From assembly GCA_034231615.1 (NCBI GenBank), contig CM067316.1, positions 29,813,714 through 29,877,713 of the forward strand: a DNA stretch of 64,000 nt, read 5' to 3'. Position numbers and translations under genes: made by a program. This document shows, one piece after another, positions 20,741-34,502 of the stretch. Source of the DNA: Meghimatium bilineatum (Eukaryota > Mollusca > Gastropoda > Stylommatophora > Philomycidae). The notes under the pieces were generated by a model that saw only the letters and a program-made list of their open reading frames with translations, searched no databases and was not told the DNA's origin. The first letter of the stretch is position 1; each line of letters starts with the position of its first letter.

Positions 20741-23700
20741 TGAACCTTACTACACTTGGATTGAGTCTATTCTGGCCTATTATACATCATGTCGTAGTAA
20801 TGCAGCAAAATACGTCAGAATACTGTCGTATTACACACAAATTAGGTCTTGCTGTTTAGTACGTCAAAACTGAGTGTTTTGTGGCATATTACTCACAAAA
20901 TGGGTGTACTGAAGCTTACTACACTTGAATTGAGTGTATTCTGGCCTGTTACACATGACTTCGTTGTTTTCCAGCTTAATAACTAAGAACACTGGCGAAT
21001 TATACACAAATTAGGTCTCTTGCTGTTTAGTACGTCAAAACTCATTGTTCTATTGCACATTACTCACAAATTGGGTGTACTGAAGCTTACTACACTTGAA
21101 TTGAGTGTATTCTGACTTGTTACACATGACTGTTGTTTTGCAGCTTAATAACTAAGAACACTGGCGAATTATACACAAATTAGGTCTCTTGCTGTTTAGT
21201 ACGTCAAAACTCAGTGTTCTATGGCATATTACTCACAAATTGGGTGTACTGCAGCTTACTACACCAGAAATTGCAGTCTGGACACACGAATTTGGTGTAT
21301 TCTAGCTTACTACGTTAGAACTCGGTGTATTCTGGCATATTACTCACAAGTTCATTGTTCTGAAGCTTACTACTATTGAATTGAGTCTATTCTGGCCTAT
21401 TATACATCATTTCGTAGTAATGCAGCAAAATACGTCTGAATACTGTCGTATTACACACACATTAGGTCTTGCTGTTTAGTACGTCAAAACTGAGTGTTTT
21501 GTGGCATATTACTCACAAATTGGGTGTACTGAAGCTTACTACACTTGAATTGAGTGTATTCTGGCCTGTTACACATGACTTCGTTGTTTTGCAGCTTAAT
21601 AATTAAGAACACTGGCGAATTATACACAAATTAGGTCTCTTGCTGTTTAGTACGTCAAAACTCAGTGTTCTATGGCATATTACTCACAAATTGGGTGTAC
21701 TGCAGCTTACTACACCAGAAATTGCAGTCTGGACACACGAATTTGGTGTATTCTAGCTTACTACGTTAGAACTCGGTGTATTCTGGCATATTACTCACAA
21801 GTTCATTGTTCTGAAGCTTACTACTATTGAATTGAGTCTATGCTGGCCTATTATACATCATTTCGTAGTAATGCAGCAAAATACGTCTGAATACTGTCGT
21901 ATTACACACACATTAGGTCTTGCTGTTTAGTACGTCAAAACTGAGTGTTTTGTGGCATATTACTCACAAATTGGGTGTACTGAAGCTTACTACACTTGAA
22001 TTGAGTGTATTCTGACTTGTTACACATGACTGTTGTTTTGCAGCTTAATAACTAAGAACACTGGCGAATTATACATAAATTAGGTCTCTTGCTGTTTAGT
22101 ACGTCAAAACTCAGTGTTCTATGGCATATTACATACAAATTGGGTGTACTGCAGCTTACTACACCAGAAATTGCAGTCTGGACACACGAATTGGGTGTAT
22201 CCCAGTTTAGTACGCCAAAACTCGTTGTATTCTGGCATATTACTCACAAATTCATTGTACTGAAGCTTACTACACTAGAATTGAGTGTATTCTGGCCTGT
22301 TACAGATGACTTCGTTGTTTTGCAGCTTAATAACTAAGAACACTGGCGAATTATACACAAATTAGGTCTCTTGCTGTTTAGTACGTCAAAACTCAGTGTT
22401 CTATGGCATATTACTCACAAATTGGGTGTACTGAATCTTACTACATTTGAATTGAGTGTATTCTGGCCTGTTACACATGTCTTCGTTGTTTTGCAGCTTA
22501 ATAACTAAGAACACTGGCGAATTATACACAAATTAGGTCTCTTGCTGTTTAGTACGTCAAAACTCAGTGTTCTATGGCATATTACTCAGAAATTGGGTGT
22601 ACTGCAGCTTACTACACCAGAAATTGCAGTCTGGACACACGATTTTGGTGTATTCTAGCTTACTACGTTAGAACTCGGTGTATTCTGGCATATTACACAA
22701 GTTCATTGTTCTGAATTTTACTACACTTGAATTGAGTCTATTCTGGCCTATTATACATCATGTCGTAGTAATGCAGCAAAATACGTCAGAATACTGTCGT
22801 ATTACACACAAATTAGGTCTTGCTGTTTAGTACGTCAAAACTGAGTATTTTGTGGCATATTACTCACAAAATGGTTGTACTGAAGCTTACTACACTTGAA
22901 TTGAGTGTATTCTGGCCTGTTACACATGACTTCGTTGTTTTCCAGCTTAATAACTAAGAACACTGGAGAATTATACACAAATTAGGTCTCTTGCTGTTTA
23001 GTACGTCAAAACTCATTGTTCTATTGCATATTACTCACAAATTGGGTGTACTGAAGCTTACTACACTTGAATTGAGTGTATTCTGACTTGTTACACATGA
23101 CTTCGTTGTTTTGCAGCTTAATAAGAACACTGGCGAATTATACACAAATTAGGTCTCTTGCTGTTTAGTACGTCAAAACTCAGTGTTCTATGGCATATTA
23201 CTCACAAATTGGGTGTACTGCAGCTTACTACACCAGAAATTGCAGTCTGGACACACGAATTTGGTGCATTCTAGCTTACTACGTTAGAACTCGGTGTATT
23301 CTGGCATATTACTCACAAGTTAATTGTTCTGAAGCTTACTACACTTGAATTGAGTCTATTCTGGCATATTATACATCATTTCGTAGTAATGCAGCATAAT
23401 ACGTCAGAATAATGTCGTATTACACACAAATTAGGTCTTGCTGTTTAGTACGTCAAAACTCAGTGTTTTGTGGCATATTACTCACAAATTGGGTGTACTG
23501 AAGCTTACTACATTTGAATTGAGTGTATTCTGGCCTGTTACACATGACTTCGTTGTTTTGCAGCTTAATAACTAAGAACACTGGCGAATTATACACAAAT
23601 TAGGTCTCTTGCTGTTTAGTACGTCAAAACTCATTGTTCTATTGCATATTACTCACAAATTGGGTGTACTGCAGCTTACTACACCAGAAATTGCAGTCTG

Positions 23701-25131
23701 GACACACGAATTTGGTGTATTCTAGCTTACTACGTTAGAACTCGGTGTATTCTGGCATATTACTCACAAGTTCATTGTTCTGAAGCTTACTACACTTGGA
23801 TTGAGTCTATTCTGGCCTATTATACATCATGTCGTAGTAATGCAGCAAAATACGTCAGAATACTGTCGTATTACACACAAATTAGGTCTTGCTGTTTAGT
23901 ACGTCAAAACTGAGTGTTTTGTGGCATATTACTCACAAAATGGGTGTACTGAAGCTTACTACACTTGAATTGAGTGTATTCTGACTTGTTACACATGACT
24001 GTTGTTTTGCAGCTTAATAACTAAGAACACTGGCGAATTATACACAAATTAGGTCTCTTGCTGTTTAGTACGTCAAAACTCAGTGTTCTATGGCATATTA
24101 CTCACAAATTGGGTGTACTGCAGCTTACTACACCAGAAATTGCAGTCTGGACACACGAATTTGGTGTATTCTAGCTTACTACGTTAGAACTCGGTGTATT
24201 CTGGCATATTACTCACAAGTTCATTGTTCTGAAGCTTACTACTATTGAATTGAGTCTATTCTGGCCTATTATACATCATTTCGTAGTAATGCAGCAAAAT
24301 ACGTCTGAATACTGTCGTATTACACACACATTAGGTCTTGCTGTTTAGTACGTCAAAACTGAGTGTTTTGTGGCATATTACTCACAAATTGGGTGTACTG
24401 AAGCTTACTACACTTGAATTGAGTGTATTCTGGCCTGTTACACATGACTTCGTTGTTTTGCAGCTTAATAATTAAGAACACTGGCGAATTATACACAAAT
24501 TAGGTCTCTTGCTGTTTAGTACGTCAAAACTCAGTGTTCTATGGCATATTACTCACAAATTGGGTGTACTGCAGCTTACTACACCAGAAATTGCAGTCTG
24601 GACACACGAATTTGGTGTATTCTAGCTTACTACGTTAGAACTCGGTGTATTCTGGCATATTACTCACAAGTTCATTGTTCTGAAGCTTACTACTATTGAA
24701 TTGAGTCTATGCTGGCCTATTATACATCATTTCGTAGTAATGCAGCAAAATACGTCTGAATACTGTCGTATTACACACACATTAGGTCTTGCTGTTTAGT
24801 ACGTCAAAACTGAGTGTTTTGTGGCATATTACTCACAAATTGGGTGTACTGAAGCTTACTACACTTGAATTGAGTGTATTCTGGCCTGTTACACATGACT
24901 TCGTTGTTTTGCAGCTTAATAACTAAGAACACTGGCGAATTATACACAAATTAGGTCTCTTGCTGTTTAGTACGTCAAAACTCAGTGTTCTATTGCATAT
25001 TACTCACATATTGGGTGTACTGCAGCTTATTACACCAGAAATTGCAGTCTGGACACACGAATTTGGTGTATTCTAGCTTACTACGTTAGAACTCGGTGAA
25101 TTCTGGCATATTACTCACAAGTTCATTGTTC
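20741..25131 (+). repeat. 4391-bp tandem duplication, copy 1
   Basis: Starts at TGAACCTTACTACACTTGG (s5/s6) and repeats from the same string at 25132. Contained unit starts: 21000, 21169, 21620, 22069, 22351, 22522, 22971, 23138, 23589, 24038, 24489, 24940. Private marks shared with copy 2 are TAATAATTAAGAAC, TCTATGCTGGCC, TTACATACAAATTG, CTGAATCTTAC, TATTACACAAG, CTGAATTTTAC, AAAATGGTTG and CACTGGAGAA. Confidence 0.9.
22069..22350 (+). repeat. 282-bp chimeric unit, left subtype (GTATCCC)
   Basis: Left subtype with TTACATACAAATTG in s1 and GTATCCCAGT in the short s3, a T-to-C change shared only with 26460 and 29780. Confidence 0.88.
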
Positions 25132-28100
25132 TGAACCTTACTACACTTGGATTGAGTCTATTCTGGCCTATTATACATCATGTCGTAGTAATGCAGCAAA
25201 ATACGTCAGAATACTGTCGTATTACACACAAATTAGGTCTTGCTGTTTAGTACGTCAAAACTGAGTGTTTTGTGGCATATTACTCACAAAATGGGTGTAC
25301 TGAAGCTTACTACACTTGAATTGAGTGTATTCTGGCCTGTTACACATGACTTCGTTGTTTTCCAGCTTAATAACTAAGAACACTGGCGAATTATACACAA
25401 ATTAGGTCTCTTGCTGTTTAGTACGTCAAAACTCATTGTTCTATTGCACATTACTCACAAATTGGGTGTACTGAAGCTTACTACACTTGAATTGAGTGTA
25501 TTCTGACTTGTTACACATGACTGTTGTTTTGCAGCTTAATAACTAAGAACACTGGCGAATTATACACAAATTAGGTCTCTTGCTGTTTAGTACGTCAAAA
25601 CTCAGTGTTCTATGGCATATTACTCACAAATTGGGTGTACTGCAGCTTACTACACCAGAAATTGCAGTCTGGACACACGAATTTGGTGTATTCTAGCTTA
25701 CTACGTTAGAACTCGGTGTATTCTGGCATATTACTCACAAGTTCATTGTTCTGAAGCTTACTACTATTGAATTGAGTCTATTCTGGCCTATTATACATCA
25801 TTTCGTAGTAATGCAGCAAAATACGTCTGAATACTGTCGTATTACACACACATTAGGTCTTGCTGTTTAGTACGTCAAAACTGAGTGTTTTGTGGCATAT
25901 TACTCACAAATTGGGTGTACTGAAGCTTACTACACTTGAATTGAGTGTATTCTGGCCTGTTACACATGACTTCGTTGTTTTGCAGCTTAATAATTAAGAA
26001 CACTGGCGAATTATACACAAATTAGGTCTCTTGCTGTTTAGTACGTCAAAACTCAGTGTTCTATGGCATATTACTCACAAATTGGGTGTACTGCAGCTTA
26101 CTACACCAGAAATTGCAGTCTGGACACACGAATTTGGTGTATTCTAGCTTACTACGTTAGAACTCGGTGTATTCTGGCATATTACTCACAAGTTCATTGT
26201 TCTGAAGCTTACTACTATTGAATTGAGTCTATGCTGGCCTATTATACATCATTTCGTAGTAATGCAGCAAAATACGTCTGAATACTGTCGTATTACACAC
26301 ACATTAGGTCTTGCTGTTTAGTACGTCAAAACTGAGTGTTTTGTGGCATATTACTCACAAATTGGGTGTACTGAAGCTTACTACACTTGAATTGAGTGTA
26401 TTCTGACTTGTTACACATGACTGTTGTTTTGCAGCTTAATAACTAAGAACACTGGCGAATTATACATAAATTAGGTCTCTTGCTGTTTAGTACGTCAAAA
26501 CTCAGTGTTCTATGGCATATTACATACAAATTGGGTGTACTGCAGCTTACTACACCAGAAATTGCAGTCTGGACACACGAATTGGGTGTATCCCAGTTTA
26601 GTACGCCAAAACTCGTTGTATTCTGGCATATTACTCACAAATTCATTGTACTGAAGCTTACTACACTAGAATTGAGTGTATTCTGGCCTGTTACAGATGA
26701 CTTCGTTGTTTTGCAGCTTAATAACTAAGAACACTGGCGAATTATACACAAATTAGGTCTCTTGCTGTTTAGTACGTCAAAACTCAGTGTTCTATGGCAT
26801 ATTACTCACAAATTGGGTGTACTGAATCTTACTACATTTGAATTGAGTGTATTCTGGCCTGTTACACATGTCTTCGTTGTTTTGCAGCTTAATAACTAAG
26901 AACACTGGCGAATTATACACAAATTAGGTCTCTTGCTGTTTAGTACGTCAAAACTCAGTGTTCTATGGCATATTACTCAGAAATTGGGTGTACTGCAGCT
27001 TACTACACCAGAAATTGCAGTCTGGACACACGATTTTGGTGTATTCTAGCTTACTACGTTAGAACTCGGTGTATTCTGGCATATTACACAAGTTCATTGT
27101 TCTGAATTTTACTACACTTGAATTGAGTCTATTCTGGCCTATTATACATCATGTCGTAGTAATGCAGCAAAATACGTCAGAATACTGTCGTATTACACAC
27201 AAATTAGGTCTTGCTGTTTAGTACGTCAAAACTGAGTATTTTGTGGCATATTACTCACAAAATGGTTGTACTGAAGCTTACTACACTTGAATTGAGTGTA
27301 TTCTGGCCTGTTACACATGACTTCGTTGTTTTCCAGCTTAATAACTAAGAACACTGGAGAATTATACACAAATTAGGTCTCTTGCTGTTTAGTACGTCAA
27401 AACTCATTGTTCTATTGCATATTACTCACAAATTGGGTGTACTGAAGCTTACTACACTTGAATTGAGTGTATTCTGACTTGTTACACATGACTTCGTTGT
27501 TTTGCAGCTTAATAAGAACACTGGCGAATTATACACAAATTAGGTCTCTTGCTGTTTAGTACGTCAAAACTCAGTGTTCTATGGCATATTACTCACAAAT
27601 TGGGTGTACTGCAGCTTACTACACCAGAAATTGCAGTCTGGACACACGAATTTGGTGCATTCTAGCTTACTACGTTAGAACTCGGTGTATTCTGGCATAT
27701 TACTCACAAGTTAATTGTTCTGAAGCTTACTACACTTGAATTGAGTCTATTCTGGCATATTATACATCATTTCGTAGTAATGCAGCATAATACGTCAGAA
27801 TAATGTCGTATTACACACAAATTAGGTCTTGCTGTTTAGTACGTCAAAACTCAGTGTTTTGTGGCATATTACTCACAAATTGGGTGTACTGAAGCTTACT
27901 ACATTTGAATTGAGTGTATTCTGGCCTGTTACACATGACTTCGTTGTTTTGCAGCTTAATAACTAAGAACACTGGCGAATTATACACAAATTAGGTCTCT
28001 TGCTGTTTAGTACGTCAAAACTCATTGTTCTATTGCATATTACTCACAAATTGGGTGTACTGCAGCTTACTACACCAGAAATTGCAGTCTGGACACACGA

Positions 28101-29522
28101 ATTTGGTGTATTCTAGCTTACTACGTTAGAACTCGGTGTATTCTGGCATATTACTCACAAGTTCATTGTTCTGAAGCTTACTACACTTGGATTGAGTCTA
28201 TTCTGGCCTATTATACATCATGTCGTAGTAATGCAGCAAAATACGTCAGAATACTGTCGTATTACACACAAATTAGGTCTTGCTGTTTAGTACGTCAAAA
28301 CTGAGTGTTTTGTGGCATATTACTCACAAAATGGGTGTACTGAAGCTTACTACACTTGAATTGAGTGTATTCTGACTTGTTACACATGACTGTTGTTTTG
28401 CAGCTTAATAACTAAGAACACTGGCGAATTATACACAAATTAGGTCTCTTGCTGTTTAGTACGTCAAAACTCAGTGTTCTATGGCATATTACTCACAAAT
28501 TGGGTGTACTGCAGCTTACTACACCAGAAATTGCAGTCTGGACACACGAATTTGGTGTATTCTAGCTTACTACGTTAGAACTCGGTGTATTCTGGCATAT
28601 TACTCACAAGTTCATTGTTCTGAAGCTTACTACTATTGAATTGAGTCTATTCTGGCCTATTATACATCATTTCGTAGTAATGCAGCAAAATACGTCTGAA
28701 TACTGTCGTATTACACACACATTAGGTCTTGCTGTTTAGTACGTCAAAACTGAGTGTTTTGTGGCATATTACTCACAAATTGGGTGTACTGAAGCTTACT
28801 ACACTTGAATTGAGTGTATTCTGGCCTGTTACACATGACTTCGTTGTTTTGCAGCTTAATAATTAAGAACACTGGCGAATTATACACAAATTAGGTCTCT
28901 TGCTGTTTAGTACGTCAAAACTCAGTGTTCTATGGCATATTACTCACAAATTGGGTGTACTGCAGCTTACTACACCAGAAATTGCAGTCTGGACACACGA
29001 ATTTGGTGTATTCTAGCTTACTACGTTAGAACTCGGTGTATTCTGGCATATTACTCACAAGTTCATTGTTCTGAAGCTTACTACTATTGAATTGAGTCTA
29101 TGCTGGCCTATTATACATCATTTCGTAGTAATGCAGCAAAATACGTCTGAATACTGTCGTATTACACACACATTAGGTCTTGCTGTTTAGTACGTCAAAA
29201 CTGAGTGTTTTGTGGCATATTACTCACAAATTGGGTGTACTGAAGCTTACTACACTTGAATTGAGTGTATTCTGGCCTGTTACACATGACTTCGTTGTTT
29301 TGCAGCTTAATAACTAAGAACACTGGCGAATTATACACAAATTAGGTCTCTTGCTGTTTAGTACGTCAAAACTCAGTGTTCTATTGCATATTACTCACAT
29401 ATTGGGTGTACTGCAGCTTATTACACCAGAAATTGCAGTCTGGACACACGAATTTGGTGTATTCTAGCTTACTACGTTAGAACTCGGTGAATTCTGGCAT
29501 ATTACTAACAAGTTCATTGTTC
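25132..29522 (+). repeat. 4391-bp tandem duplication, copy 2
   Basis: Unit starts are those of copy 1 plus 4391 (25391, 25560, 26011, 26460, 26742, 26913, 27362, 27529, 27980, 28429, 28880, 29331). Of the stretches compared by eye, the only clear difference is at 29507 (A; C at 25116). The junction lies in s5, where copy 1 ends GTGAATTCTGGC...TTCTGAA and copy 2 resumes with the CCTTACTACACTTGG variant. This is the youngest large duplication in the window. Confidence 0.9.
26460..26741 (+). repeat. 282-bp chimeric unit, left subtype (GTATCCC)
   Basis: Exact positional copy of 22069-22350 in the second 4391-bp block, with the same TTACATACAAATTG and GTATCCCAGT marks. Confidence 0.88.
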
Positions 29523-31581
29523 TGAAGCTTACTACATTAGAATTGAGTGTATTCTGGCCTATTATACATCATTTCGTTGTATTTTAGCATAATACGTCAG
29601 AATACTGTCGTGTTACACACTGATTAGATCTTGCTGTTTAGTACGTCAAAACTCAGTGTTTTGTAGCATATTACTCACAAATTGGGTGTACTGAAGCTTA
29701 CTACACTTGAATTGAGTGTATTCTGACTTGTTACACATGACTGTTGTTTTGCAGCTTAATAACTAAGAACACTGGCGAATTATACATAAATTAGGTCTCT
29801 TGCTGTTTAGTACGTCAAAACTCAGTGTTCTATGGCATATTACTTACAAATTGGGTGTACTGCAGCTTACTACACCAGAAATTGCAGTCTGGACACACGA
29901 ATTGGGTGTATCCCAGTTTAGTACGCCAAAACTCGTTGTATTCTGGCATATTACTCACAAATTCATTGTACTGAAGCTTACTACACTAGAATTGAGTGTA
30001 TTCTGGCCTGTTACAGATGACTTCGTTGTTTTGCAGCTTAATAACTAAGAACACTGGCGAATTATACACAAATTAGGTCTCTTGCTGTTTAGTACGTCAA
30101 AACTCAGTGTTCTATGGCATATTACTCAGAAATTGGGTGTACTGCAGCTTACTACACCAGAAATTGCAGTCTGGACACACGATTTTGGTGTATTCTAGCT
30201 TACTACGTTAGAACTCGGTGTATTCTGGCATATTACTCACAAGTTCATTGTTCTGAATTTTACTACACTTGAATTGAGTCTATTCTGGCCTATTATACAT
30301 CATGTCGTAGTAATGCAGCAAAATACGTCAGAATACTGTCGTATTACACACAAATTAGGTCTTGCTGTTTAGTACGTCAAAACTGAGTATTTTGTGGCAT
30401 ATTACTCACAAAATGGTTGTACTGAAGCTTACTACACTTGAATTGAGTGTATTCTGGCCTGTTACACATGACTTCGTTGTTTTCCAGCTTAATAACTAAG
30501 AACACTGGAGAATTATACACAAATTAGGTCTCTTGCTGTTTAGTACGTCAAAACTCATTGTTCTATTGCATATTACTCACAAATTGGGTGTACTGAAGCT
30601 TACTACACTTGAATTGAGTGTATTCTGACTTGTTACACATGACTGTTGTTTTGCAGCTTAATAACTAAGAACACTGGCGAATTATACACAAATTAGGTCT
30701 CTTGCTGTTTAGTACGTCAAAACTCAGTGTTCTATGGCATATTACTCACAAATTGGGTGTACTGCAGCTTACTACACCAGAAATTGCAGTCTGGACACAC
30801 GAATTTGGTGTATTCTAGCTTACTACGTTAGAACTCGGTGTATTCTGGCATATTACTCACAAGTTAATTGTTCTGAAGCTTACTACACTTGAATTGAGTC
30901 TATTCTCGCCTATTATACATCATTTCGTAGTAATGCAGCATAATACGTCAGAATAATGTCGTATTACACACAAATTAGGTCTTGCTGTTTAGTACGTCAA
31001 AACTCAGTGTTTTGTGGCATATTACTCACAAATTGGGTGTACTGAAGCTTACTACATTTGAATTGAGTGTATTCTGGCCTGTTACACATGACTTCGTTGT
31101 TTTGCAGCTTAATAACTAAGAACACTGGCGAATTATACACAAATTAGGTCTCTTGCTGTTTAGTACGTCAAAACTCATTGTTCTATTGCATATTACTCAC
31201 AAATTGGGTGTACTGCAGCTTACTACACCAGAAATTGCAGTCTGGACACACGAATTTGGTGTATTCTAGCTTACTACGTTAGAACTCGGTGTATTCTGGC
31301 ATATTACTCACAAGTTCATTGTTCTGAAGCTTACTACACTTGGATTGAGTCTATTCTGGCCTATTATACATCATGTCGTAGTAATGCAGCAAAATACGTC
31401 AGAATACTGTCGTATTACACACAAATTAGGTCTTGCTGTTTAGTACGTCAAAACTGAGTGTTTTGTGGCATATTACTCACAAAATGGGTGTACTGAAGCT
31501 TACTACACTTGAATTGAGTGTATTCTGACTTGTTACACATGACTGTTGTTTTGCAGCTTAATAACTAAGAACACTGGCGAA
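29523..31581 (+). repeat. Rearranged third relative of the 4391-bp block
   Basis: Units: 29780 (282), 30062 (451), 30513 (169), 30682 (451), 31133 (449). It shares CTGAATTTTAC, AAAATGGTTG, GAGTATTTTGTGG and CACTGGAGAA with the 4391-bp copies. It lacks the 171-bp unit that follows their chimeric unit, and keeps the full TATTACTCACAAG in s5 where both copies have lost 2 bp. It therefore preserves a state older than the 4391-bp duplication. Confidence 0.8.
29780..30061 (+). repeat. 282-bp chimeric unit, left subtype (GTATCCC)
   Basis: Has GTATCCCAGT like 22069 and 26460 but TTACTTACAAATTG in s1 like the older copies: an intermediate between the two left subgroups. Confidence 0.88.
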
Positions 31582-32819
31582 TTACACACAAATTAGGTCT
31601 TGCTGTTTAGTATGTGAAAACTCAGTGTTCTATTGCATATTACTCACAAATTGGGTGTACTGAAGCTTACTACACTTGAATTGAGTGTATTCTGACTTGT
31701 TACACATGACTGTTGTTTTGCAGCTTAATAACTAAGAACACTGGCGAATTATACACAAATTAGGTCTCTTGCTGTTTAGTACGTCAAAACTCAGTGTTCT
31801 ATGGCATATTACTCACAAATTGGGTGTACTGCAGCTTACTACACCAGAAATTGCAGTCTGGACACACGAATTTGGTGCATTCTAGCTTACTACGTTAGAA
31901 CTCGGTGTATTCTGGCATATTACTCACAAGTTAATTGTTCTGAAGCTTACTACACTTGAATTGAGTCTATTCTGGCATATTATACATCATTTCGTAGTAA
32001 TGCAGCATAATACGTCAGAATAATGTCGTATTACACACAAATTAGGTCTTGCTGTTTAGTACGTCAAAACTCAGTGTTTTGTGGCATATTACTCACAAAT
32101 TGGGTGTACTGAAGCTTACTACATTTGAATTGAGTGTATTCTGGCCTGTTACACATGACTTCGTTGTTTTGCAGCTTAATAACTAAGAACACTGGCGAAT
32201 TATACACAAATTAGGTCTCTTGCTGTTTAGTACGTCAAAACTCATTGTTCTATTGCATATTACTCACAAATTGGGTGTACTGCAGCTTACTACACCAGAA
32301 ATTGCAGTCTGGACACACGAATTTGGTGTATTCTAGCTTACTACGTTAGAACTCGGTGTATTCTGGCATATTACTCACAAGTTCATTGTTCTGAAGCTTA
32401 CTACACTTGGATTGAGTCTATTCTGGCCTATTATACATCATGTCGTAGTAATGCAGCAAAATACGTCAGAATACTGTCGTATTACACACAAATTAGGTCT
32501 TGCTGTTTAGTACGTCAAAACTGAGTGTTTTGTGGCATATTACTCACAAAATGGGTGTACTGAAGCTTACTACACTTGAATTGAGTGTATTCTGGCCTGT
32601 TATACATGACTTCGTTGTTTTCCAGCTTAATAACAAAGAACACTGGCGAATTATACACAAATTAGGTCTCTTGCTGTTTAGTACGTCAAAACTCATTGTT
32701 CTATTGCATATTACTCACAAATTGGGTGTACTGAAGCTTACTACACTTGAATTGAGTGTATTCTGACTTGTTACACATGACTGTTGTTTTGCAGCTTAAT
32801 AACTAAGAACACTGGCGAA
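31582..32819 (+). repeat. 1238-bp repeat, copy 1
   Basis: Units: 31582 (167), 31749 (451), 32200 (451), 32651 (169). It begins with the distinctive short unit TTACACACAAATTAGG, GGTCTTGC, GTATGTGAAAACTC, which reappears at 32820. 31749 and 32200 correspond to 27529 and 27980 at offset 4220. 32651 is preceded by TAACAAAGAAC in s14, shared with 34334. Confidence 0.8.
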
Positions 32820-34502
32820 TTACACACAAATTAGGTCTTGCTGTTTAGTATGTGAAAACTCAGTGTTCTATTGCATATTACTCACAAATTGGGTGTACTG
32901 AAGCTTACTACACTTGAATTGAGTGTATTCTGACTTGTTACACATGACTGTTGTTTTGCAGCTTAATAACTAAGAACACTGGCGAATTATACACAAATTA
33001 GGTCTCTTGCTGTTTAGTACGTCAAAACTCAGTGTTCTATGGCATATTACTCACAAATTGGGTGTACTGCAGCTTACTACACCAGAAATTGCAGTCTGGA
33101 CACACGAATTTGGTGTATTCTAGCTTACTACGTTAGAACTCGGTGTATTCTGGCATATTACTCACAAGTTCATTGTTCTGAAGCTTACTACACTTGAATT
33201 GAGTCTATTCTCGCCTATTATACATCATTTCGTAGTAATGCAGCATAATACGTCAGAATAATGTCGTATTACACACAAATTAGGTCTTGCTGTTTAGTAC
33301 GTCAAAACTCAGTGTTTTGTGGCATATTACTCACAAATTGGGTGTACTGAAGCTTACTACATTTGAATTGTGTATTCTGGCCTGTTACACATGACTTCAT
33401 TGTTTTGCAGCTTAATAAGAACACTGGCGAATTATACACAAATTAGGTATCTTGCTGTTTAGTACGTCAAAACTCAGTGTTCTATGGCATATTACTCACA
33501 AATTGGGTGTACTGCAGCTTACTACACCAGAAATTGCAGTCTGGACACACGAATTTGGTGCATTCTAGCTTACTACGTTAGAACTCGGTGTATTCTGGCA
33601 TATTACTCACAAGTTCATTGTTCTGAAGCTTACTACACTTGAATTGAGTCTATTCTGGCATATTATACATCATTTCGTAGTAATGCAGCATAATACGTCA
33701 GAATAATGTCGTATTACACACAAATTAGGTCTTGCTGTTTAGTACGTCAAAACTCAGTGTTTTGTGGCATATTACTCACAAATTGGGTGTACTGAAGCTT
33801 ACTACATTTGAATTGAGTGTATTCTGGCCTGTTACACATGACTTCGTTGTTTTGCAGCTTAATAACTAAGAACACTGGCGAATTATACACAAATTAGGTC
33901 TCTTGCTGTTTAGTACGTCAAAACTCATTGTTCTATTGCATATTACTCACAAATTGGGTGTACTGCAGCTTACTACACCAGAAATTGCAGTCTGGACACA
34001 CGAATTTGGTGTATTCTAGCTTACTACGTTAGAACTCGGTGTATTCTGGCATATTACTCAAAAGTTCATTGTTCTGAAGCTTACTACACTTGGATTGAGT
34101 CTATTCTGGCCTATTATACATCATGTCGTAGTAATGCAGCAAAATACGTCAGAATACTGTCGTATTACACACAAATTAGGTCTTGCTGTTTAGTACGTCA
34201 AAACTGAGTGTTTTGTGGCATATTACTCACAAAATGGGTGTACTGAAGCTTAATACACTTGAATTGAGTGTATTCTGGCCTGTTACACATGACTTCGTTG
34301 TTTTCCAGCTTAATAACAAAGAACACTGGCGAATTATACACAAATTAGGTCTTGCTGTTTAGTATGTGAAAACTCAGTGTTTTGTGGCATATTACTCACA
34401 AATTGGGTGTACTGAAGCTTACTACATTTGAATTGAGTGTATTCTGGCCTGTTACACATGACGTCGTTGTTTTGCAGCTTAATAAATAAGAACACTGGCG
34501 AA
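32820..34502 (+). repeat. 1238-bp repeat, copy 2, with one extra HOR
   Basis: Units: 32820 (167), 32987 (445), 33432 (451), 33883 (451), 34334 (169). Same order as 31582-32819, with an additional full unit. 32987 has ATTGTGTATTC (4 bp lost) in s12 and ACTTCATTG in s13; 33432 has GGTATCTTGC. The closing short unit at 34334 has GTATGTGAAAACTC again. Confidence 0.78.
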
